A stretch of DNA of 64,000 bases from Tetracentron sinense (Eukaryota; Streptophyta; Magnoliopsida; Trochodendrales; Trochodendraceae), in contig CM026570.1 in the NCBI GenBank assembly GCA_015143295.1, positions 21,769,250 through 21,833,249 of the forward strand. The letters run 5' to 3'. The position numbers and the translations under genes were made by a program. The notes beneath the pieces were generated by a model. It saw nothing but the letters and a program-made list of their open reading frames with translations. It ran no database searches and was not told the DNA's origin. Positions 56,078 through 64,000 of this stretch are shown piece by piece (within the stretch, counting starts at the first letter, position 1; every line of letters begins with the position of its first letter).

Positions 56078-56721
56078 AATTTGGAGCTATACATCGAAGC
56101 TATTTATATCTATCTATTCTTGCGTTTATTCAAAACATTATGCAAAAAATTATTATTCAAGTGTTGAGTAAGATGTCCTGAATGTCTTGCAAAGTCAAAT
56201 GACTTCTCATTAGAACGGGGTACTCGTAATGGGACATATGTGGCTTAGTCAAATGAATTGTCATCTGAGCAAACCAGAGACTTATACTATTGAAATGTCA
56301 TATGAGCAAAAGTATCCTACTACGAGTTACCATAAGTTCATCATATGAAATGTCATTTGTCAAATTACATTCACGATGTACTATTTTGTGTTACATTTTA
56401 GTGATCCTTCCATCTATAAGTATAAGTCAAAGTATAAACTACTCTCTTTGTCAAAATTGAGATTAATTAATTTATTCTCTGTTTTTATGTACGAACTACT
56501 CTCTTTGTGCTTTGAGAATAAGCCAAAGTTTAACATAAAAGTTCGAAGGAAAAGAAACAAAAGAACTGGCATTCATAAAACCCTAAACGGGAAAAAATAT
56601 AAAGGAGCTAAGTACAATGGGGACAGGCCTAAAAAACACAACATAAGCGAAGACAAAGACAATGAGGCCCAGATGACAACATACACAATGGAGCAAAAAG
56701 TAAAGACAAAGACAACGGTCT

Positions 56722-59062
56722 TCAAGCAGTAGGATTTATAGTAGTAGAGGTTTCATCGATGATCTGGACAACGGAGCAAGGTTCAGCAGCAGGAGTATTA
56801 GAAGCAGGAGCAGTGGGAGCATCAACAGGCATTTCTGAAGGGGCAGAAGCGGAACCTTCAAAAGGAAGAGGCTTTTTAACTCCTTCGACTTCAGGTTCCT
56901 CACTAGGTTGAGCTATGAAAGAGTTTTGGAGCTCGGACTGATCAATATCTATTAACCATCCTTGCACCCGGAGCTGCTTCAATACCTCTTCTTCGGTCTC
57001 CACCCGGTCTTCATCAATCAATATATCTATCTCCCTCTGAAAATACTGACGAAGATCTTCTATTAGAGTGAGAGCTATAGCCGTCTCTTCCTCGAGCTCC
57101 TTTGCAAGAGCTGCCTTCGCTGCCGCTGATTGTTCGAGCTGTCTCTCCAGAGTCTAAGAGACTACCTCCAGTTCACTGATCCGAAAGATAGCGGCATCAG
57201 CTTCTTTCCTTGCTTTCATCTTCCCTTCCGTTGTCTGTCGCACCTCTTCCTCGGCTGAGTTCAGCTTGCTTTCAGCCTGTTATTTGTCTGTTTGTGCTTG
57301 TAACCACTCGTGCTACAAGTTATTTCTTTGTTCTTCCATGGCCATAGCCCTGTCTTTCCAGTACGTAACTGCGTCTTTGAGATTGGTGTAGCGTTTGGTA
57401 CCGCGTTGGTACATCTCTGTGAACAGGTTGTTCATCTGTGGAAAAGAATGCAAGGTTAATTCAAAGTAAATCACAACGAAGAAAAGAAAAATGTAGGACA
57501 ACGGGAAAGCTTTACCATGGCAAGAGCTCAGTTCGTAGCATGGTACATCTTCGTCACATGCATCTGTTTTACTGACTCGATGTTAGCGGAAAGCCTCATG
57601 GCGAAATTTGTGGCTAAGGCCACAAAGTGCTTGGCCATTGCTGAGTCTTCTATGTTCAGCCTGCCGAACTTAGAGAAATCAAGGACCCAAGGAATGTCTT
57701 CTCTCAGTGTGCCCATCTCCTGTTGTGGAGGAACAGCATTCGACGTGGCAGTAACAGCGAGAGCAACAGCAACTTCGACTATAGTAGCAGTGCTGACCGC
57801 TACAAGGCCAGTGGTAGGAGCTGGTTCTCTGATCATCAGAGGGGCTGAAGATGGGGTTACAGCAGCTTTGCCTTTGTCGAGGCGATTCTCTTCCTTTCTT
57901 TGCTTTTAGGCCTTTGGGCTAGCCAAAGCATCAACTTTCTTTCTCTTTGCTGGCTCAACGGTAGCATCATCCTTTGTGATGTGGTGCTCTTCGGCAGCAA
58001 GGGCAAAACAAATGATTGTTGTGCAAGTCAAGACTTTCTGACCAGAGGGGGGCATTACTTGCCATTTCTTCTTCTTGTTCTCTTTCTAAGGTAAGTGCAG
58101 GAATAGTGTTAGTGGGACGGGAGGAAAACGGACCAACTTGTCCTTGATCATCGGAAGGGGTTGGATTTAGCTCGCTTGCTATCTCCCAAAGTTGTTTCTT
58201 CGGTAGCGGCTTCCACTTGACGTAATTTTGCTCCCTTTAGTCTACTGATGGTAGTCAGTACTCGTTCTTCAGCCGATGTGAGTCCGTGAAGTGTACTATT
58301 CTCTTCGGATCTGCAAGAAACAAAGAGTTTCAGTACAACGAGTGGAAGACAATGAGACTATGACAACGGGTGGTGACAACGTGAGGGTAAAGACAACGAG
58401 CAACAGGCAACAAACAACGGGCAACAGAAGTAGTTACCTAGTTTCTCTTGGAAGACGTTGGGAACAGAGGAAGTCTCTGATCTCCAAGCCCCAGAGATAA
58501 TGAAAGGTGTTGCCTTCCAGTTCCTTTCTATATCTGTTAAACCCGAGATGAAGTCGGGGACTTTGGGTTTTTGGTTCCAGGAGTAGTAGTTCTCGACATC
58601 GTCATTACTTCCTTGGCACTTGAAAATGTGACGAAAGTGAAAGAGATGTCTGACATCGATTTGGTATTTGTCCTTAATGAACTTAATCACTAAGGACATT
58701 TACTTGTGGAAGTTAGGGTGCATCTGAACCGGAGCGAGTTGTAGGATAGAAAGGACATTTTCTAGGATGGGGTGCAAGGGAAACCGTAGTCTGGCCTCGA
58801 GCTGAGCGAGGTAGACAACGGTGCAAGCAAAAGAGCGCTTATTAATAAAAGCATCTTCTCATTTAAAATGGAGATGGACCTGAGGCAGGAGGGAAATTGA
58901 AGCGAGTTCGGTAAATGTCCAGGTAGTCTTTTTGGCATTGACGGAGATGGGGAGTTTCAGCAATGTAGGCACCATACGGTGCACTATTAAAGCAACTAGC
59001 TTCACCATCGCTAGAGGCCTAACTTCTTCCTCTACCCTAACAATTTCTAAGGAAGCAGACAT
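56722..59062 (-). pseudogene. Spliced antisense gene of the Tat element
   Basis: ATG at 59062 in a good context (ACCACCATG), peptide MSASLEIVRVEEEVRPLAM. The frame continues through FTELASISLLP, YLAQLEARLRFPLHPILENV and SNDDVENYYSW to VPNVFQEKLG at 58438, with stops at about 58858 and 58700. A GT-AG intron (58437-58311) leads to DPKRIVHFTDSHRLKNEY. Further on, about 57500-57000, a Glu/Lys-rich coiled coil appears (MEEQRNNL, LNSAEEEVRQTTEGK, LAKELEEETAIAL) and the end is Pro/Glu-rich. Antisense ORFs in this place are known from Tat elements such as Grande; their function is unknown. Several stops make it a pseudogene. Confidence 0.65.
58311..58437 (-). other. Intron of the antisense gene
   Basis: GTAACT to TTGCAG on the minus strand, 127 nt, T-rich. 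It joins two stretches of plausible protein. Confidence 0.55.
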
Positions 59063-59300
59063 GGTGGTAATTGAGGGAGTATCAGAACAACACAAGAAGA
59101 AAAAGAAATAGAGTCGAGAAAGACAGAGAAACCAGAAAAAAGCAAAAGGACAAAATAGAAGACTGGAAGCAAAGGAGAAGCTTACCCAAAAGCAATGAGT
59201 GCAGGAAACCTTGGAAGCTTGAAGTCTTTGGCTGAGGCGCAAATCCAGCAGGGTAACAGTGCTTCAATGATATGGTGAAAAAGACAATATAGTGATCCGG

Positions 59301-59310
59301 CATATTTATA
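59301..59310 (-). promoter_or_regulatory. TATA box of the antisense gene
   Basis: TATAAATATG on the minus strand, about 240 bases upstream of the ATG at 59062. A possible 5' UTR intron begins GTAAGCTTC near 59187. The remaining region 59311-59731 holds no gene. Confidence 0.5.
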
Positions 59311-59731
59311 GGCAACTCAACAAAATCACAGGACGAAAGAAATCTCCATCAATGTCGTACACGTAAACAAAAGAAAGGTCAAGATGGTCATTTCCTTAAA
59401 ATTTAAATAGTGTCTCAGAAATAACATTGTTGAGGATGGAAATATCCTTCATCTTCGCCGTACACATAAGAAAATTTAAGGGCATGATTGTCTTTTTTAG
59501 ACAAATAAAGTAACCGTCGGAGAGAATGAAGCGTCTCGAATTCCGACAACGTAATGATGACAACCTGCTAAACATTAATAATGCAATGACAATTTCATAC
59601 GCATGAGGCAGCTGGTACGGCAATTCGCATTCAGGTCTTACCGCTCACGCAACATTTCAGTCGCCATGGAGGGACAAGTATTCTTAGCATTGAGCTATTG
59701 ATGATACTTCGAACTACATTCAATGTGTCAT

Positions 59732-59743
59732 CAAGGGGCAATT
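59732..59743 (+). promoter_or_regulatory. Polypurine tract (Tat element)
   Basis: CAAGGGGCAATT directly before the 3' LTR; somewhat eroded. Confidence 0.6.
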
Positions 59744-60424
59744 TGTAAGGGATAAAATTCGTAAAAATGATTAAGTATTAGAGAACGAGCTAGTTTTCAT
59801 TGTTATGTCAACAAACGGGAGACACATACCCAAATTGAGAGCGAATCTATGCTCTTCTGGACAACGGACCCGTTGTCTCCATGACAACATATTCATTACC
59901 CGGACGGCGAACGTAGTCATCCTCTTTGGACAACGGTTATTTTATTCGTGTTCTCATATACAACGAGCCCAAGCTTGAGTCAACAAGGAGACCGACTCGC
60001 AGGAGGAAGTGATCAGGAGGTGATCATTCTACTCTGACAATAGGTGAAAAGCACTGTCTTGGCATTTAATGCTGGTCACTTATGCGTTCTGTCAGACCCA
60101 AACCGACTCAATTAATAGTAGGCTCACATGTGTGACACATAAGGCCCCGAATATGTCTGAAATATTTGGTAATGAGTGTAGTGCACGTGATATGGGCATC
60201 CATGGATATCCTAAGCTAAACCTATAAATACCCCCAAAGACTCAGTGATTCAGGACCAGGAAATTTCGTATCTCTCACTTTTATTATTTTTACTATTCAT
60301 CATCTTCTCCACATACTTACTTTGGCATCGGAGTGCAGGACAGGGTTCAAACCCTCCACCTTCAACCTTCTACTAGAGATCGCAGCATCGCTGACGCGTG
60401 GACTTTCCGGAAAATTTTCACACA
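59744..60424 (+). repeat. Tat 3' LTR
   Basis: 681 bp, TGTAAGGGAT to TTTTCACACA. A TATA box (TATAAATA) lies at 60221-60228. Confidence 0.88.
60221..60228 (+). promoter_or_regulatory. TATA box of Tat 3' LTR
   Basis: TATAAATA after AAACC. It points toward the glycosyltransferase fragment about 720 bases downstream and could in principle drive it. Confidence 0.7.
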
Positions 60425-60429
60425 TTATC
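60425..60429. repeat. Tat element target site duplication, right copy (TTATC)
   Basis: Matches 48525-48529. Confidence 0.88.
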
Positions 60430-60944
60430 TCATCTAAAATAGTGGATAGTTCTCCCGCAATCAAAATTTAAAAAAAAAAAAACCAAAAATAAACAAACAA
60501 TCAATGAGTAGCAAACCCATGGGTAGGCTATTTATCATAACTCGTGTCCACGTGTCCTTTTAAACCCTGGTTAAGCTTTAAAAAATTAAAATTCAGATTT
60601 TGATTTTGAGTTTTTTTTCTAAAAATTAAGGTTTAATTCTTTAACTATATTTCATGCAATTGAGTTGGCTTTGTGAGAGTGAATCGAATGGAGCCAACGC
60701 TCTTTCTTTTAAATGAAAACAATTTAGGAATCTTGGCCAAGCCATAAGCATCCGATAGGAAGACTACCACACACTCCTTCACACTAATCAAGGCAAAGTC
60801 ATATACCAAAAAAAACAAAAATCAAGGCAAAGTCGACATCACAAACGTCATCATTGATACAACCCATTCTTGCTTGCTTAAATTACTCCCTAGTCCCTTC
60901 TAAGAACAAAGAAATTAATCTCGAAAGAGGTTCAGACCCCAGCC
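60430..60944 (+). other. Upstream region of the glycosyltransferase fragment
   Basis: About 500 bases, AT-rich with A-runs. It holds GTGTCCACGTGTCC near 60545, which includes a CACGTG core. No coding sequence. Confidence 0.4.
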
Positions 60945-61091
60945 ATGGAGCAACAACACTTCCTAATCGTAGCCTTCCCCGCTCAGGGCCACATAAACCC
61001 GGTTCTCCAGTTCGCCAAGCGCCTTATTCGCACCGGCGCTCATGCCACCTTCGTCACCAGTGTCATTAGGCAAGTTAGTTTCACGTCTTGA
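60945..61091 (+). CDS. UDP-glycosyltransferase, first exon or fragment (UGT75-like)
   Basis: The ATG at 60945 (context GCCATGG) opens 48 codons. The first 41 ([33 protein letters not shown]) match the N-terminal sugar-acceptor domain start of plant family-1 glycosyltransferases, including the catalytic His of PAQGHINP. After VIR the sequence loses similarity and stops at 61089. There is AG|GCAAGT at that point, the consensus of a GC-AG intron donor, so this could be exon 1 of a gene that continues outside the window. I find no PSPG box on either strand up to 64000. A truncated pseudogene is equally possible. It is the only sign of a host gene here. Confidence 0.7.
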   Translation: MEQQHFLIVAFPAQGHINPVLQFAKRLIRTGAHATFVTSVIRQVSFTS

Positions 61092-61347
61092 TATTTTTCG
61101 AAAGCGCGAAAAGATTTATGATTCGATGGCTATTTTCTTCATGACACGTGTTTCCATTAAAAGAAAGACACGTTAACAGTCCCCAATGGTGAGCCTTGAA
61201 AATGTAGTAGCATTATTCGAATGATATGACGAAAGTAGCCATTAATGGCAGTTTGAATCTCACAGATTTTTGGCCTCCACATCGGTTTGTCTACGGTAAG
61301 CCAATCCATCCATTAATGCGGAATTCAAGAGTATTCTATTCTCCACA

Positions 61348-61496
61348 CAGAGGCGGAGCTAGGATTCTCTCATTGTTTCTTTAAAAGCCCAAGTTCAGGG
61401 GCCATCGCTTTGGTAGTTTGGTTTGTGTCAGATTGTAAGGTTTTTTATTTTCTCTCAGAAGTTTCGGCCCTACGGGCCCATGTGGATCCGCCCCTG
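61348..61496. mobile_element. MITE-like element
   Basis: 149 bp with imperfect inverted ends (CAGAGGCGGAGCTAG against CAGGGGCGGATCCAC). The flanks TCTCCACA and CTCACACA are similar but not identical, suggesting an eroded 8-bp duplication of hAT type. No coding capacity. Confidence 0.45.
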
Positions 61497-62984
61497 CTCA
61501 CACAACAGCCCTTTAACGATGATAGGATGCTTCTCCTTAAGTACTCCCACCTCGCCCCAGTTTTTTTGGAGGGTGTGGTTGAAGGCTTGAGTTAAGATTG
61601 GGGACTATGTGTGGTGCGCGTGAGTATATTATTAACAAAAAAAAAAAAAAACTCATCATCATCATCGTTTCTACGACTCATCTTAGTGGGTGTCTCACAT
61701 CTTAAACTGAGTGTTGGCGAGAAAATATCTCAAGTTTGTAAGTACCCCTGCCTTGTGTCATTAGAACACAAGACTTTACTCCCCTACGTTCTTTTCTTGG
61801 ACGACGTGAAGTAATTGAAGGTTCAGTACGAGGCCTCTGTAGAGGCCTGGTGTCCCCTATAATAGGAGATCCCCTTTTGGCATTGTCAATAACATTTGAT
61901 CGCTTGCATATTTTGGACAAATTCATCGTCTCTGACACCATCTACAGGAGGCTCGTTAGTAGCTAGGTAGAGGAGACCCAGCATCCAATGCACCTTCACT
62001 ATGAGCCCAACCCAACTCCTCGGTTGCCATCATACCGGTGAACGTGCAATCAATAGATGAGACAAATAGTTATATTAAACTGAAAAACCAATCTCAACCC
62101 CCCAAAAAAAAGTAAAAATAAGACCAATCTCCATTCATGAAATTATCCATCTCCATCCATGATACTCACATCTCCTTGAAATCATTGTTCCTAATAAAAT
62201 ATTTTTTACAAACATCACAACTCAAAACGAAATGGGCAAGTTATGTGAATCCAAAAGGAGTTGTTGACAAAGTGCCAGTGTTGGTTGTTACCATTTACAA
62301 GAGAACAATGAACTTTTACCTCCAATTCACAGGATAAAATGAAAGATGGCAAATAAAAATCACCAAAAAAGAAGACACATATATGTGAATCATCTACACA
62401 GAATAAAAGCTATGAGTCAAGAAAGTTATAACAGAATTACCAAAAGGAAATCTTACAACAGTGATCTATCAAAGTTACCACAAGTTGAGGACTGTAAAGA
62501 ATTCCAGAACCTTGACTAATAGGGAAGCATTGCCTAAAGAGGATTGATTATAATTGGAATATGTTGGCTAATTGCTCATATGAAGAAAACTACCCAAAAA
62601 ATAACTAAAATTTTCTTCTAAAAAGAACTATACACGTAAAGGGTATAGGGGGTTGAATCATTCAATTCGTTAACTAGCAAAACCCAAATGTTCAGTCACA
62701 ATAACGCATTAGGTCTTTCATTCTTATTTCTTAATATACAAACCCTAATGGGCTGTAATGGAAGATGATAAATGAAAATCTCCTTTGCTACTCTCCACAT
62801 TTAGGTCATCAATGGAGATTGAAGAAGAAATGAGAAGAATGTGTGTAAAGGTTGGGAAAGAAGACAACAATGAAAAAAAAAGAGTAAGAAATGCTACTTG
62901 AATTCTGGCATTGTTGGTAGGACGGCGGTGACTAGTGAACAATGGTTTCAAATAGCAAGCAAGGCCGTCTTCCTCCTTCAATGG
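61497..62984. other. Non-coding region
   Basis: About 1.5 kb, AT-rich, with no frame that resembles a protein. If the glycosyltransferase has a long intron, this would be inside it. Confidence 0.4.
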
Positions 62985-62989
62985 AACCC
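62985..62989. repeat. TRIM target site duplication, left copy (AACCC)
   Basis: AACCC, repeated at 63720-63724. Confidence 0.9.
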
Positions 62990-63271
62990 TGATATGTATC
63001 AAAATAGTCAGAGTAGTTATTTTAGGGAGTTCCAGTAACTGTAGGATTCTGTTATCTTTGTAATATTATAAACGGGATGAATGATAGAAAGGAAAAAAGG
63101 AAAATTACAGAACTTCGATAGGGGTTTTTAGGAGGTGTTGACCTCTGTCGAATGAGACCAAAAGGTGTTGATCTCCTTTTGACGAGATCAAGAGGTCCAA
63201 TGTCCCTCCAATGATCTTATCTTCTCCCTCTTTTTTCTATTTTATTTTATTTTTGTAAAAAGTTCGTATCA
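62990..63271 (+). repeat. TRIM 5' LTR
   Basis: 282 bp, matching 63440-63719 with a small number of substitutions and short indels. Confidence 0.92.
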
Positions 63272-63439
63272 ATTGGTATCAGAGTTGGGTTTCAATGCTA
63301 TGGGAGATCCAAGACTGGCAGCACAAGATGGAGTTCAAGAGCATGTAGAACCAGCAATACAAAGAAGAAGAGAAAGCCTAAGAAGAAGAATTAATATCTT
63401 CTTAACCTTGAGATCAAGGTTACATTAAGAAGGGTAGAA

Positions 63440-63719
63440 TGATATGTATCAAAATAGTAGAAGTAGTTATTTTAGGGAGTTACGGTAACTGTAGGATTCT
63501 GTTATCTTTGTCATATTATAAAAGGGATGAATGAAAGGAAAAAAATGAAAATTACAGAACTTCGAAATGGGTTTTTTAGGAGGTGGTGATCTCTCTCGAA
63601 TGAGACCAAAAGGTGTTGATCTCCCTTTGACAAGATCAAGAGGTCCAATGTCCCTCTAATGATCTCATCTTCTCCCTCTTCTTTCTATTTTATTTTATTT
63701 TTGTAAAAAGTTCGGATCA
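63440..63719 (+). repeat. TRIM 3' LTR
   Basis: 280 bp, directly preceded by the purine tract and followed by AACCC. Confidence 0.92.
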
Positions 63720-63724
63720 AACCC

Positions 63725-64000
63725 TTACATATGAGAGAATAATTTCAAAAAAAAAAAGAGGACAAAACCCTTGTGCGAATGAAACCCCAACAAAAAAAAT
63801 CTCTTTTATATGTTCGTAGATAGGGTGGTTCCGTCGACTTCTTGCTGAAGTAATAAAACAGACTTCCCATAAAAGCCATAGGAGGGTAGCTTTCGCAGGA
63901 AGTGAAGTTCCAACTTTCCAGCAAATTCCAACTTCGGCAAGAAGTCATTTGACGTTTAGAAAGCCAAACGACATTTTTTACAACTTTTAACTTTTAAAGG
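63725..64000. other. Right end of window, non-coding
   Basis: AT-rich, with no gene or repeat border seen. Confidence 0.4.

Larger units (their letters stand above)
48530..60424 (+). mobile_element. Degenerate Tat-type Ty3/gypsy element
   Basis: Bounded by TTATC duplications and by LTR starts TGTAAGGGATA at both ends. It contains gag, protease, RT, RNase H, a second archaeal-type RNase H and integrase, then a long 3' region with an antisense gene. The second RNase H and the antisense gene are hallmarks of the Tat lineage (Grande-like elements). The 5' LTR has lost its downstream two thirds and the primer site, and a foreign LTR sits in the integrase. Many stops and frameshifts mark it as old. 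Confidence 0.88.
62990..63719 (+). mobile_element. TRIM element (miniature LTR retrotransposon)
   Basis: 730 bp with LTRs of 282 and 280 bp (62990-63271 and 63440-63719), each starting TGATATGTATC and ending ATCA. The 168-bp interior has a tRNA-Met type primer site TGGTATCAGAG at 63274-63284 and a purine-rich tract (AAGAAGGGTAGAA) at 63427-63439. A perfect AACCC duplication flanks it. It encodes no gag or pol and must have moved with proteins of another element. No 5S-like sequence of the Cassandra type is seen in the LTR. Confidence 0.92.

Noticed and set aside
57517-57909. Forward frame of 130 codons in the Tat 3' region
   Set aside because: It is the shadow of the antisense gene, whose reverse frame has better composition.

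Overview
This window is plant nuclear DNA, most likely from a dicot, and it is almost entirely nested retrotransposons. The evidence is tRNA-Met and tRNA-Asp type primer binding sites, plant-type Ty3/gypsy and Ty1/copia proteins, a plant L1-type LINE, a TRIM element, and the start of a plant UDP-glycosyltransferase gene near the right end. I see no rRNA, tRNA or CRISPR.

Region 1-44263 is one broken Athila-type Ty3/gypsy element (+ strand) opened at three places. A full-length LINE (110-16664, - strand, 16-bp target duplication) sits in its leader. A chromovirus of Tekay type (called Tekay-2 here, 17889-27807, - strand, AGAAA duplication) sits in its gag. A SIRE/Maximus-type copia element (30826-41969, + strand) sits in its reverse transcriptase. 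The LINE is itself split by a second chromovirus (Tekay-1, 1513-12010, + strand, AACTT duplication). Tekay-2 has intact open reading frames and almost identical LTRs, so it is the youngest and could be active. Tekay-1, the copia element and the Athila element all carry stops or frameshifts.

Region 44264-48529 holds a truncated Tekay-like LTR, an orphan LTR with a tRNA-Asp type primer site, and about 1.5 kb that I cannot assign. Region 48530-60424 is a decayed Tat-type Ty3/gypsy element with a TTATC duplication. It has a second RNase H, a spliced antisense gene behind pol, and a solo LTR (54091-55926) lodged in its integrase. Region 60430-64000 holds a glycosyltransferase first exon or fragment (60945-61091), a MITE-like element and a 730-bp TRIM with an AACCC duplication.

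The most interesting signals are in the LTRs. (1) A module of about 185 bp, built from ACCGATCGATCGGT-type palindromes around a conserved core, occurs at the same place upstream of the TATA box in a gypsy LTR, a copia LTR and a third LTR family. A reduced two-palindrome copy stands in front of the extra ORF of the copia element. (2) In Tekay-1 the corresponding slot is filled by a tandem array of CCACGAGTGG units, so the promoter cassette appears exchangeable. (3) Tekay-type LTRs share a hairpin followed by a 39-codon reading frame with a conserved acidic core. (4) Both Tekay copies have a 144-nt GT-AG intron between gag and protease, which would let splicing choose between Gag and Gag-Pol.
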